From: an uncultured Alphaproteobacteria bacterium
Lineage (GTDB): Bacteria; Pseudomonadota; Alphaproteobacteria; Rs-D84
Assembly: GCA_944389515.1 (NCBI GenBank)
Contig: CALXMQ010000011.1
Location: forward strand, 1 to 34,287
Length of the DNA: 34,287 bases
Direction: 5' to 3'
This document shows, in pieces, positions 1 to 8,474 of this stretch. Within the stretch, counting starts at the first letter, position 1; every line of letters starts with the position of its first letter. A program made the translations under genes and the position numbers. The notes below the pieces were generated by a model, which saw only the letters and a list, made by a program, of their open reading frames with translations, was not told where the DNA came from and ran no database searches.

Positions 1-2460
1 ACATCCGTGGGAACTGGATATTATCGTGCGGCACATACGGTAAACTATGGTTCAACCAGTACGCGCAGCCAGTGCCCAGCTGGTTATCGTGACGGTGCGG
101 CGGCATCTGCACAAAATGGGTGCGAAATGGATGTTGAAGCAGGACATTATGTCGGGACTGAGAACAGTGCAACACAATCAACCTGTGCGGCAGGTACGTA
201 CAAGGCCGCACATACTGTGAACTATGGTTCTGTATCATCTTGTTCGGCGTGCAGTGGGCGTACAAAGTACAGTGCGGCCGGGGCAGCGTCGTGTAAAACG
301 GTTGACACTGGGTATTATACAACTGGGTGCAACACCAGTGGTAATAACTGTACTGGTCAATCACAGTGCACGGGTGCAACATATTGCAGCAGTGGTGTGC
401 AGAACAGTTGTCCGGCGCAGACGTCCGGGTGGACACGTAATGGTGGTACTGGGTGGACAACGTATACCCAGTGTAACCAAACACGTGCAGCCACCGCAGC
501 CAGCACATATTGCAGTGCCGGTACATTAAAGCAAAACGCGACCAGTGCGACTGCATGGGGGGCAACGACGGTATCAGCGGCATTATCTGCCAAGGCCGGC
601 GCGTATGTAAATGGTACGACATGCAGTCAATGTACGGCGGATAATTACTGTACTGGTGGTACGGCGGCACCAAAAGATTGCCCATCAGGGTATCCGAATT
701 CTGATGCAGGTGCGTCGGCAATAACAAAATGTTACAGTAATACAAAATCACGTGCGTGGACCGGCAGTCAAAATGCCTGTGCAAAACCGTCTGGGTGCAG
801 CACAGTGACGTGTAATTCGTGCTCAAAGTCGGCGTGTAATTATGTTGCGTATGCCAATACTGCGGGCACAGGTGATGGAACGGTAAAGTCTGGGTGCAGT
901 ACGAATAACGAATCTTGCGATCAGACGGTGAAAAGTGTCACGGCAAATCCAGGGTATAAGGTAAATGGCACGGCGTGCGCAATCTGTACCGGCGCGACAT
1001 ACAGTGCCGGCGGCACGGCAACGTCTTGTTCAAATTGCCCGACGATTTATACGGATAATACCGCGTCTGGTAAAAAGGCCGCCACAGAATGCCAGGTTAT
1101 CACGGATGGTGGATATTATATCGCCGCCAACAATGATGATGCGCAAACTATTTGCGGTGTTCGGAATTATTGCCCAAGCGCAACAGTAAATTATGGATCG
1201 CATAATTCACCGATTGCATGTCCAACCGCATCAGAACATTTGCGCACAACGTATCCAGATAATTATTATAATCCGACCAGTGCCACCGCCACAAACCAAA
1301 CCTGGGGCGACGGCAAAGACGCTATTACGGATTGCAAAGCGGTATATACGATTACTAATGCCCGTGGTAGATTCACGGTAGAAAGCACAGGCTATAATGC
1401 AGAAACCGAAAAATATGATGTTGGTGGTACTAAGTATTACACCAAAGTGAATCCTGGGTATTACGTTAAAGACAGATTGGCTTCGACTTACTGTAATGAC
1501 ACATCGAATCCGATGTATTACACAGATGCGCAGCCGTGTCCGGCCGGCAGTTATTGCCCAGGGCTGTCAAGTATGCCGTCGTGCAGCAGTGGTGAATATA
1601 CCGAAACAAAAGGTATCAATTCGTGCCCGGCAAATTATGGAAATTCACCGGCGATGTCTGATGCCGCAACAGATTGTTATTTGACCACAACCGCGAAAAA
1701 CTTTGTGGCCACGCCAAATGCGGCACAAACAACTTGTACGGCCGGGGGGTATTGTGTCGGTGGGGGCAAGGTCAATTATGGTTCCACTGGTGGGCGTACG
1801 CCTGCGTCAAAGGGATATTATGTATCCACCACGGGCGCAACAGCACAAACGCCGTGTGCGGCCGGAACATATACGTCCAGTACCGGTCAAACAAAATGTA
1901 CTGATGCGGCGGCTGGGACATATACAACTGGTTGTCAGATTACGTCCAACAATACGGCATGTACAGGGACGGCAGTGTGTGCAACAAATAAATATTCCAA
2001 TGCACGTGCCAGTGTCTGTATTGAATGTAATACCGCAGATGGATATGGTAATTCTGGTACAACCGCGGCCAGTCACGCAGGCCAGGCATCGTGCAAAGTA
2101 ACATGCGGCGGCGGTGAATATGTGCCGACGGCCGGGGGCGGATGTGTAAATGTTGGTGTTGGATATTGGGGTGCCGGTGGTACTGTATCCGAAACGTCAA
2201 CGTTGGCGCGCACCCAGTGCGAAAGCGGATTGACCACAATCGGTTCGGGTGCTGGGGCGGACGAAGCCGGTGATTGTGGACGTGTGTTGAACGTCAATGG
2301 CGAAAAGATTTATCTGCGCAGTACAAAGAAAACGACACCGTCACTGAACGTCAGCATAAATGGAGATGTGTTCTATGGAAATATGGGGACAGCCAGCAAG
2401 GGGTCATTAAGACTGAATTCTGGTGGAACGACATATTCTGTGTATGACGACAGCATGTAA
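1..2460 (+). CDS. Cysteine-rich repeat protein, probable surface or secreted protein (5' end outside window)
   Basis: The reading frame is open from base 1, so the visible 819 codons are the 3' part of a longer gene. The protein is built of loose repeats rich in Cys, Gly, Thr, Ser and Asn, with recurring units such as AAHTVNYGS, CPAGY/CAAGTY, GYY and NYGS spaced by paired cysteines. This resembles the CPxGxY-type Cys-rich ectodomains of eukaryotic GCC2/GCC3- and TNFR-like proteins. I see no catalytic motif. The last 60 or so residues lack cysteine and form a distinct beta-rich tail (VNGEKIYLRSTKKTTPSLNV through SVYDDSM), which may be a C-terminal sorting or anchoring domain. Composition suggests a disulphide-bonded extracytoplasmic protein, but the signal peptide would lie off the window. 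A strong hairpin terminator follows directly. Function is unknown; adhesion or surface variation is only a guess. Confidence 0.8.
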   Translation, partial: TSVGTGYYRAAHTVNYGSTSTRSQCPAGYRDGAAASAQNGCEMDVEAGHYVGTENSATQSTCAAGTYKAAHTVNYGSVSSCSACSGRTKYSAAGAASCKTVDTGYYTTGCNTSGNNCTGQSQCTGATYCSSGVQNSCPAQTSGWTRNGGTGWTTYTQCNQTRAATAASTYCSAGTLKQNATSATAWGATTVSAALSAKAGAYVNGTTCSQCTADNYCTGGTAAPKDCPSGYPNSDAGASAITKCYSNTKSRAWTGSQNACAKPSGCSTVTCNSCSKSACNYVAYANTAGTGDGTVKSGCSTNNESCDQTVKSVTANPGYKVNGTACAICTGATYSAGGTATSCSNCPTIYTDNTASGKKAATECQVITDGGYYIAANNDDAQTICGVRNYCPSATVNYGSHNSPIACPTASEHLRTTYPDNYYNPTSATATNQTWGDGKDAITDCKAVYTITNARGRFTVESTGYNAETEKYDVGGTKYYTKVNPGYYVKDRLASTYCNDTSNPMYYTDAQPCPAGSYCPGLSSMPSCSSGEYTETKGINSCPANYGNSPAMSDAATDCYLTTTAKNFVATPNAAQTTCTAGGYCVGGGKVNYGSTGGRTPASKGYYVSTTGATAQTPCAAGTYTSSTGQTKCTDAAAGTYTTGCQITSNNTACTGTAVCATNKYSNARASVCIECNTADGYGNSGTTAASHAGQASCKVTCGGGEYVPTAGGGCVNVGVGYWGAGGTVSETSTLARTQCESGLTTIGSGAGADEAGDCGRVLNVNGEKIYLRSTKKTTPSLNVSINGDVFYGNMGTASKGSLRLNSGGTTYSVYDDSM

Positions 2461-2463
2461 TAA

Positions 2464-2493
2464 AAAAACTGGGGTAAAAGCCCCAGTTTTTAT
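2464..2493 (+). terminator. Rho-independent terminator after the Cys-rich gene
   Basis: The arms AAAACTGGGG (2465-2474) and CCCCAGTTTT (2481-2490) flank a 6-nt loop and are followed by T-rich sequence. It begins two bases after the stop codon. The A-rich 5' side would also let it work in the opposite direction. Confidence 0.85.
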
Positions 2494-2539
2494 TGTTCCG
2501 TTGTAATATCCCGGGCGCAAGCCCGATAGATTATTTATT
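2491..2539. repeat. 49-bp post-terminator repeat, copy A
   Basis: This stretch aligns without gaps to 5757-5805, with about 39 of 49 positions identical by eye. Both copies lie immediately after a terminator T tract and both end in ATTATTTATT. The centre can form a short hairpin (CGGGC gcaa GCCCG). Its function is unknown. Confidence 0.6.
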
Positions 2540-2562
2540 AGAGTATAGAGTTTAGATAAAGC

Positions 2563-2592
2563 ATCACCCCTTGCCCAATGGTTTTGGGCGGT
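2563..2592. repeat. Short hairpin in intergenic region
   Basis: GCCCAA and TTGGGC form a 6-bp stem enclosed by CACC and GGTG. It sits between the 49-bp repeat and the larger palindromic element, and it may be part of the same composite repeat. Confidence 0.4.
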
Positions 2593-2620
2593 GAAATATC
2601 CCGTTGTACTCTGCTCTTTG

Positions 2621-2733
2621 ACCACCTCGCCGCTTCGCGGCACCCCTCCGCAGAGGGGAACTTGGTATTTTCCCATCGCGGACTAAGTTCCCCATCTGTT
2701 GGATGGGTGGCACACGTAGTGTGACGGGGTGGT
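2621..2733. repeat. 113-bp nested palindromic element (REP/MITE-like)
   Basis: The ends are imperfect inverted repeats: ACCACCTCGCC on the left, and the complement of the right end reads ACCACCCCGTC, 9 of 11 matching. Inside are GCCGC/GCGGC, CCCCTC/GAGGGG, a 9-bp pair GGGGAACTT/AAGTTCCCC, CCCATC/GATGGG and CACAC/GTGTG. Nothing in it looks coding. The architecture suggests a non-autonomous mobile or REP-like palindrome with no enzyme nearby. Whether it is multicopy cannot be judged from this window. Confidence 0.6.
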
Positions 2734-2777
2734 AAGGGTAAGAGAGTTCAGGATTAGTTGCCCGGTGGGGTGTGGTT

Positions 2778-2990
2778 TTATTCCCCCTGGTGACGGGCGG
2801 CAGATAATGCAGTGCGCAATGATTGTTCTGCGATTTGACGAATTTTTTGTGCAAATGTGCGTAAATTCAGCGTGTCGGCAACACTGTCTGCAAAAATTTG
2901 GGATATATATTCGATTTGTGTTGGTGCGATTATGTAAACTTCACTGGTTATATTTGCCGGATTCAGCCGTCGGGCGGTTGGTTCGCGCAT
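2778..2990 (-). CDS. Small hypothetical protein, 70 aa
   Basis: The predicted protein is charged and mostly helical, with alternating hydrophobic and polar residues in a segment such as IEYISQIFADSVADTLNLRT. It has no cysteine and no recognised motif. Support comes mainly from its translation signals: GGGGG sits five to nine bases upstream of the ATG, and a TGaTATAAT extended -10 lies at 3050-3055, about 60 bases upstream. It is transcribed divergently from secA and ends near the palindromic element. The plus-strand frame over the same DNA is hydrophobic, Cys-rich and has no ribosome binding site, so I prefer the minus strand. No function is assigned. Confidence 0.5.
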   Translation of the reverse strand: MREPTARRLNPANITSEVYIIAPTQIEYISQIFADSVADTLNLRTFAQKIRQIAEQSLRTALSAARHQGE

Positions 2991-3049
2991 TTTTTCCCCC
3001 TGTAATTCAATATTTTTTGTATTTTATACTTGTTTGTTTGCTTATTTGC

Positions 3050-3055
3050 ATTATA
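3050..3055 (-). promoter_or_regulatory. Extended -10 box for the small minus-strand gene
   Basis: On the minus strand the sequence reads TGATATAAT, an extended -10 element. No convincing -35 box is seen. It lies in the divergent region shared with secA. Confidence 0.35.
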
Positions 3056-3067
3056 TCATAAAGTGCC

Positions 3068-3096
3068 TTGACCGCAAGGCGCAAAATTGCTATACC
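3068..3096 (+). promoter_or_regulatory. Putative sigma70 promoter of secA
   Basis: TTGACC (3068-3073) is followed after a 17-bp spacer by TATACC (3091-3096). The start codon is about 28 bases downstream, preceded by the purine-rich run AAGGATAAGGACAAGGA. Confidence 0.5.
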
Positions 3097-3123
3097 ATCA
3101 AGGATAAGGACAAGGATTTTGGT

Positions 3124-5733
3124 ATGTTAAAAAATATAATTGGTAAAATATTGGGGTCGGCAAACGACAGAATTGTAAAATCATATGATAAAATCGTTTC
3201 TTTGATAAATGATTTGGAACCAAAATATGTCGCAATGTCTGATGAAGAATTGCGCGCACAGACAGATGTTTTGCGTAAACGTCTGGAAAATGGTGAAAAA
3301 GAAAAAGCAATTTTGCCAGATGCGTTCGCGGTTGTACGCGAAGCGGCCAAACGTTCTATTGGATTGCGGCACTTTAATGTTCAGCTGATTGGGGGGATGG
3401 TGCTGAATAATGGGCAAATCGCAGAAATGAAAACTGGTGAAGGAAAAACACTGGTGGCGACGTTGGCATTGTACTTAAAGGCTTTGCATGGACGTGGGGC
3501 GCATTTGATTACTGTAAATGATTATCTGGCATCGCGTGACGCAGAATGGATGGGGCAAGTTTACAAATTCTTGGGCATGACGGTCGGTATTATTCAGCAT
3601 GATATGACTGATGATGAACGTCGTAATGCATATGCGTGTGATATTACGTATGTGACTAATTCTGAATTGGGATTTGATTATCTGCGTGATAATATGAAGT
3701 TTTCCAAAGCGCAACAGGTTTTGCGTCCATTATTTTTTGCTATTGTTGACGAAGTGGACAGTATTTTAATTGATGAAGCACGTACGCCATTGATTATTTC
3801 TGGGCCGGCCGAAGATACCAGTGAACTGTACGAAAAGGTTGATGCGGTTGTTGCTAAATTGGGGGCGGATGATTACAAAAAAGACGAAAAAGACCGCCAT
3901 GTGACGTTGACAGAAAGTGGTGTAGATACGGTAACACGCTTGTTACAAGATGCAGGTTTGTTGGTCGGTGATAATCTGTATGCGTCTGAAAATGCGGCCG
4001 TTGTTATGCATATTCAACAGGCGTTATTGGCGCATCATTTGTATCAGAAAAATGTGAATTATGTTGTGCGTGATGGTGAAATTCTGATTGTTGATGAATT
4101 TACTGGGCGTGTTATGACTGGGCGTCGGTTTGGCAAAGGGTTGCACCAGGCAATCGAAGCCAAAGAACATGTAAAGGTTCAGCCAGAAAATCAAACTGTG
4201 TCCAGTATTTCATATCAAAATTTGTTCCGGTTGTATCCGACATTGTCTGGGATGACAGGAACAGCCATGACCGAAGCAGCAGAATTTGAAGAAATATATA
4301 AATTGCGTGTTGTGTCTATACCAACCAATCGTCCGGTGGCGCGTATTGATCATCATGATGAAATATATCGTAACAAAGATGAAAAATACGATGCGATTAT
4401 TAAACAAATACAAGATTGTATGGCGCGTCAACAACCTGTGTTGGTGGGGACTGTATCAATCGAAAAATCTGAAGAATTGGCCGCCATTGTACGCAAGCGT
4501 TTGGGTATAAATCCAGCGGTTTTGAACGCAAAACATCATGAATCAGAGGCGAAAATTGTTGCCCAGGCTGGTGCGCCAGGTGCGGTTACAATCGCAACGA
4601 ATATGGCGGGGCGCGGCACGGATATTAAACTGGGCGGTAATGCCGAAGAATTGATTGCGGAATTGATGCCTGATGACCCAGAATTTGAATCAAAAAAGAA
4701 GGAAATTTATGACAGAATAGAAGCAAACAAGAAAAAAGTCTTGGATGCTGGTGGTTTATACGTGATTGGTACAGAACGTCATGAATCGCGGCGTATTGAT
4801 AATCAGTTGCGTGGACGTTCTGGACGTCAGGGTGACCCAGGGGATTCTAAATTTTTCTTGGCGTTGGACGATGATTTAATGCGTATATTTGGTGCGGCAC
4901 GTTTGCAGGGTATGTTGACGACGTTGGGGTTAAAACCAGGCGAAGCCATCACCCATCCGTGGATTACCAAGGCATTAGAAAAAGCACAAAAACGTGTCGA
5001 AGCCAGGTATTTTGAATCACGTAAAGAATTGCTGAAATATGACGACGTTATGAACGAACAACGTGGCGTGGTATATAAACAACGTGATGATTTGATGGTG
5101 TCTGATAATTTGGCGCCGTTGGCACGCGAAATGATTGGCGATGTTGTCGAAATGATTTGTGAAAACAATATCCCAGAAAAGGCAACACCACCGGATTGGA
5201 ATTTACGCGGAATTCATAACGCAATGTTGCGCGTGTTCGCATTAGATATAACTGATATTGAAAAATGGAAAACAGATGACACTATTTCCGAACGTCGTGC
5301 GTATGAAGTTTTGTATAACTTGGCAATGCGTCGGTATGCACAACAGGCAGAAAAATATGGCCCAGAACTGATGCAAATGGCGTCACGCCAGATGATGTTG
5401 GGGGCGTTGGATTCTGTGTGGAAACGTCATTTGCAACAAATGGATTATTTGCAAACTGCAATCGGTTTGCGTGGATATGCCCAGAAAAATCCACTGTATG
5501 AATATAAACGCGAAGCATTGGATTTATTCAAAAATACTATCAATAATTTCAAAATTATGTCTGTATCATATATCTGTCGCATGGAATTGACACACGAAGA
5601 CGTGGCCGCCACAGAACGTGAACGCGCACAACATGATGCGGCGTTGAACCAGGCTGGCGAAGCACGCAGAAATGCGCCCTGCCCGTGCGGTTCAGGATTA
5701 AAATACAAACATTGTTGTGGTAAATTAAAATAA
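3124..5733 (+). CDS. secA: Preprotein translocase ATPase SecA
   Basis: SecA is the motor ATPase that drives unfolded preproteins through SecYEG. The chosen start gives MLKNIIGKILGSANDR and an 869-residue protein, close to the usual proteobacterial length; the frame is open further upstream but that extension is not SecA-like. Walker A (KTGEGKT) is near residue 104, with the VDEVDSILIDEARTPLIISG region further on, preprotein cross-linking and helical scaffold regions in between, and the motif MAGRGTDIKLGG. The C-terminus has the zinc/SecB-binding motif CPCGSGLKYKHCCG. The gene has its own promoter and a hairpin terminator directly after the stop, so it is probably monocistronic. No defect is visible. 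Confidence 0.98.
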   Translation: MLKNIIGKILGSANDRIVKSYDKIVSLINDLEPKYVAMSDEELRAQTDVLRKRLENGEKEKAILPDAFAVVREAAKRSIGLRHFNVQLIGGMVLNNGQIAEMKTGEGKTLVATLALYLKALHGRGAHLITVNDYLASRDAEWMGQVYKFLGMTVGIIQHDMTDDERRNAYACDITYVTNSELGFDYLRDNMKFSKAQQVLRPLFFAIVDEVDSILIDEARTPLIISGPAEDTSELYEKVDAVVAKLGADDYKKDEKDRHVTLTESGVDTVTRLLQDAGLLVGDNLYASENAAVVMHIQQALLAHHLYQKNVNYVVRDGEILIVDEFTGRVMTGRRFGKGLHQAIEAKEHVKVQPENQTVSSISYQNLFRLYPTLSGMTGTAMTEAAEFEEIYKLRVVSIPTNRPVARIDHHDEIYRNKDEKYDAIIKQIQDCMARQQPVLVGTVSIEKSEELAAIVRKRLGINPAVLNAKHHESEAKIVAQAGAPGAVTIATNMAGRGTDIKLGGNAEELIAELMPDDPEFESKKKEIYDRIEANKKKVLDAGGLYVIGTERHESRRIDNQLRGRSGRQGDPGDSKFFLALDDDLMRIFGAARLQGMLTTLGLKPGEAITHPWITKALEKAQKRVEARYFESRKELLKYDDVMNEQRGVVYKQRDDLMVSDNLAPLAREMIGDVVEMICENNIPEKATPPDWNLRGIHNAMLRVFALDITDIEKWKTDDTISERRAYEVLYNLAMRRYAQQAEKYGPELMQMASRQMMLGALDSVWKRHLQQMDYLQTAIGLRGYAQKNPLYEYKREALDLFKNTINNFKIMSVSYICRMELTHEDVAATERERAQHDAALNQAGEARRNAPCPCGSGLKYKHCCGKLK

Positions 5734-5757
5734 AAATCCGCCATATGGCGGATTTTT
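5733..5757. terminator. Terminator after secA, probably bidirectional
   Basis: AAAATCCGCC and GGCGGATTTT pair around an ATAT loop, with T-rich sequence after and A-rich sequence before. It lies between the convergent secA and phosphofructokinase genes and could serve both. Confidence 0.85.
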
Positions 5758-5805
5758 ATTGTTCTGATGTAATGTCCTAGGCGTAAGCCCCAGGAATTAT
5801 TTATT
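5757..5805. repeat. 49-bp post-terminator repeat, copy B
   Basis: This is the second copy of the sequence at 2491-2539, in the same position relative to a terminator. The central hairpin has changed sequence (TCCT-GGC / GCC-AGGA around gtaa) but is still partly foldable. Confidence 0.6.
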
Positions 5806-5820
5806 GTTTGATGCGGTTGT

Positions 5821-6900
5821 TTATTTTGTTTCGCCGATATATATACCCATGTTTGTTGCAATTTCTAATAATGGGTCGTCTGGTGAAACATATGCATCAG
5901 ATGTCTGTAAATCTGGGATGTTTGGATCGGAGGTTATTTCGCCAGTGGCAAAGAAATCAGATAAACTGACGGTTTCGCATTTGCAATTATTTATCGCGGT
6001 CATTACGTACGTTTCTTTGTTTTCAATCGCGCGTAATGCACAATCTGCCATCCGTGCCGCCAAAATTCTGTCTGCGGCAGTTGTGTCGCCAACACGTTGT
6101 GTGTGTTCGGGATATGCAGTACGATTTACAATTCCAGCCGCAGTCAATTTGCGAGATATCATATCGGCTGGGCGTCCAGAATGACCACGTAAAGATATGC
6201 CTTCGGATACCAGAATAATACCATAATCGCGTGGTGCATTTTTTATATGGGTTATAACAGAATTTACATCAAATTTTATTTCTGGGATTAAAATGGCCGT
6301 TGCACCGATTGCAATACCAGCGTTCAGTGCCAGTTGGCCGCAATCACGTCCCATTGTTTGGGTTACAAACCAACGGTGATGACTGCGCGCAGTCAACATC
6401 AGTTGGTCACAAAACGAAGTTAGTTGCTGAACCGCGGTGTCAAAGCCGATTGTTCTGTCGGTCAATGGTATATCCATATCAATCGTTTTTGGAATACATA
6501 CCAGTTGTAATCCAGAATAAATTTCGCGATTGCACCATGCCAAAGACAAACTGCCATTGCCGCCAATTAAAATCACGGCGTCTAATTTTAATTCCAGTAA
6601 TGATTTACGTAACTGGCGATTAAAAGATTGTAATTTGCCATGGGCGGCCGCTGTTTCAAAATTTAATGCGCCAGCACGCCCATTGTGTAAAAAACTGCCT
6701 GCTAAACGTGCGCATTCGATTGGTAATGTTTCATTGTTGAATTCGATAACACTGGGGGGCGTTGTGCACAGACCGTCTGTGCCATTTTGTATGCCGATAA
6801 TGCGCCAACCACGTAATGTTGCGCCACGATACAGACGCTGAATCAATGTGTTTAATCCAGAACAATCACCGCCTGTTGTTAAAATACCTATTCTTTTCAT
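5821..6900 (-). CDS. 6-phosphofructokinase family protein (atypical active site)
   Basis: This family phosphorylates fructose 6-phosphate in glycolysis, or runs reversibly when PPi-dependent. Recognisable motifs are GGDCSGLN (10-17, usually GGDAPGMN), GGNGS (113-117), PKTIDMDIPLTDRTIGFDTA from residue 137, MGRDCGQLAL and the SEG motif. The catalytic Asp of TID is kept (about D141). Oddities are Asn at 115 where most members have the metal-contacting Asp (GGDGS) and Met in TIDMD where Asn is usual. Gly after residue 115 with Lys in PKTID is the combination I recall for mixed or group III enzymes, so the phosphoryl donor cannot be called. At 359 residues it is somewhat longer than E. coli PfkA. 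It stands alone, convergent with secA, and is preceded by an AAGG ribosome binding site. Confidence 0.85.
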   Translation of the reverse strand: MKRIGILTTGGDCSGLNTLIQRLYRGATLRGWRIIGIQNGTDGLCTTPPSVIEFNNETLPIECARLAGSFLHNGRAGALNFETAAAHGKLQSFNRQLRKSLLELKLDAVILIGGNGSLSLAWCNREIYSGLQLVCIPKTIDMDIPLTDRTIGFDTAVQQLTSFCDQLMLTARSHHRWFVTQTMGRDCGQLALNAGIAIGATAILIPEIKFDVNSVITHIKNAPRDYGIILVSEGISLRGHSGRPADMISRKLTAAGIVNRTAYPEHTQRVGDTTAADRILAARMADCALRAIENKETYVMTAINNCKCETVSLSDFFATGEITSDPNIPDLQTSDAYVSPDDPLLEIATNMGIYIGETK

Positions 6901-6946
6901 GTCTTTTATGCCTTGGTTTAAGTCATATAATTATATCATAAATAAG

Positions 6947-6974
6947 TTGACAAAGAAATTATATTTGCAATAAT
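6947..6974 (+). promoter_or_regulatory. Putative sigma70 promoter of the LysM gene
   Basis: A consensus TTGACA (6947-6952) is followed by a 16-bp spacer and AATAAT (6969-6974). The AGGAGA ribosome binding site at 7005-7010 and the ATG at 7019 follow. Confidence 0.55.
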
Positions 6975-7018
6975 TTGTCCAACAGAAAGTGCGATATAAG
7001 TTTCAGGAGATTACCAGC

Positions 7019-8182
7019 ATGTCTAAGAACAATAACAGCAAAAATAATATGGGAAAAACCAAGCGTTCAACCGACGATTTAATTGATAATGCGATTGCAC
7101 AACAAAATGATTGGATGGAAAATCGCCGTACGTTTGCGCGCAGATTTTTGAAGACGTTAAATATATTTGCACGTCCGAATCCAAAACCACAGGATTTGGA
7201 AAATGTTTCTAATGATGAAGTTGTTGTTCCACAGCGTCGTGGTGGAATATCTGCGTATTGGTTCCCGATACTGTGTGCGGTTGTTGTTGTGTTGATTGCG
7301 GTATGGGTGGCGTTCTTTCATCGCCCCACCCCAACGGTTGTTGTGGTGCCGCCGGTTGCGGAACCTGTTGTCCAGGTTGTGGAACAAAATCAAGAAATTG
7401 CAATACCAATGTTTGATATCGTACGCATAGAACCAAATGGCAATGTTGTTATTGCAGGACGCTGGGGCGCAAATAAAAGCGTTTCTGTGGTTATAAATGG
7501 TGATATTGTGGCAACCGCGCGTACGGATAAAAATGGCGAATTTGTATATTCGCCGGCACGGGCATTTGAACCTGGTAATTACACTATTTCACTGATTGGG
7601 GTCGAAGGTGATGTGCAATCAGAAGAAAAAGTTTTTGTTTATATTTCACCACGCGGATATCAAAATTCTGTATCATTATTGATGACGGATGATGGCAGCA
7701 CTTTATTACAGGCACCAACCATGTTGGTTGATGGGGATTTAGTTGTTTCAAAAATTGATTATTTAGATACTGGGCGTATTGTCGTTACCGGTAATGCATT
7801 GCCGCGTTTACGTGTGTCATTGTCTTTGGATGATAAATATTTGGGTTTTGCGCGTGTTTCTGACCATAAACATTATGGATTGGGGGCGGATGTTGGTGAT
7901 TTACAACCAGGCCGTGAATATAAATTGACAATGCGTTTGCATGATGGTGATGGACGTGCAATTTCTGAAATTACACATAAATTCACAATGCCTGAAATGA
8001 CGGGCGATGATGACACATATTACACGGTACGTCGTGGGGATTGTTTGTGGATTATCGCGCGTAATTTCTTGCGCCGTGGCGTGTTATTCAGCATTATTGC
8101 AGACCGTAACAATATCGAAAATCCTGATTTGATTTTCCCAAATCAGAATTTACAAATACCGGTCGGTGCGACAAATAAGTAA
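7019..8182 (+). CDS. Membrane-anchored LysM-domain protein
   Basis: The 387-residue protein has a basic, Asn/Lys-rich cytoplasmic N-terminus, one transmembrane helix (AYWFPILCAVVVVLIAVW, about residues 78-100), a Pro/Val-rich linker, and a periplasmic part with Ig-like beta sequence (IAGRWGANKSVSVVINGDIV). A C-terminal LysM domain runs from YYTVRRGDCLWIIARNF to FPNQNLQIP. LysM domains bind peptidoglycan glycan strands, so it probably tethers the inner membrane to the wall. AGGAGA eight bases before ATG 7019 decides the start; an earlier in-frame start ten codons upstream has no such site. The next gene overlaps its stop by one base (TAATG), so the two are likely translationally coupled. No enzymatic domain is seen. 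Confidence 0.85.
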   Translation: MSKNNNSKNNMGKTKRSTDDLIDNAIAQQNDWMENRRTFARRFLKTLNIFARPNPKPQDLENVSNDEVVVPQRRGGISAYWFPILCAVVVVLIAVWVAFFHRPTPTVVVVPPVAEPVVQVVEQNQEIAIPMFDIVRIEPNGNVVIAGRWGANKSVSVVINGDIVATARTDKNGEFVYSPARAFEPGNYTISLIGVEGDVQSEEKVFVYISPRGYQNSVSLLMTDDGSTLLQAPTMLVDGDLVVSKIDYLDTGRIVVTGNALPRLRVSLSLDDKYLGFARVSDHKHYGLGADVGDLQPGREYKLTMRLHDGDGRAISEITHKFTMPEMTGDDDTYYTVRRGDCLWIIARNFLRRGVLFSIIADRNNIENPDLIFPNQNLQIPVGATNK

Positions 8183-8442
8183 TGAACGAAAAACGCAAAG
8201 AAAAACAAAATTTTCGCAATCCTGAATCTGCCCAAAATTTTGATTGGGCTCAGACTTTGTCCGCAATTTCATCATTAGAAGCACGTGCCAAGGCGTGCAA
8301 TGCATATGCAATATTGACGCAGTTGGAATCTATGCGTAAAGCAATGTTGCGTAGCAATGTCAATAAAAAACTGATGCGTGCAACAATGGCAAAATTGGCG
8401 GTGTTGCAGGCAGAATTATCTGATAATAAAAATACCAGATAA
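8182..8442 (+). CDS. Small helical hypothetical protein, 86 aa
   Basis: I do not recognise this protein. It is rich in Lys, Ala, Asn and Gln and predicted helical, with one cysteine and no signal peptide or membrane segment. Its ATG shares a base with the stop of the LysM gene, which indicates translational coupling and argues that it is real. It may be a cytoplasmic accessory of the LysM membrane protein, but that is only inferred from position. Confidence 0.65.
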   Translation: MNEKRKEKQNFRNPESAQNFDWAQTLSAISSLEARAKACNAYAILTQLESMRKAMLRSNVNKKLMRATMAKLAVLQAELSDNKNTR

Positions 8443-8474
8443 TGTTTTCTTAAAATGATGGAGGGGATAAAGCG

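Noticed and set aside
2564..2854. Minus-strand 96-aa frame across the palindromic element
   Set aside because: It translates the hairpin arms (Pro/Arg/Gly-rich, repeat-like) and has no start signals.
2729..3061. Plus-strand 110-aa frame upstream of secA
   Set aside because: It is hydrophobic and Cys-rich without a signal layout, has no ribosome binding site, begins in the palindromic element, and lies opposite a minus-strand ORF with better signals.
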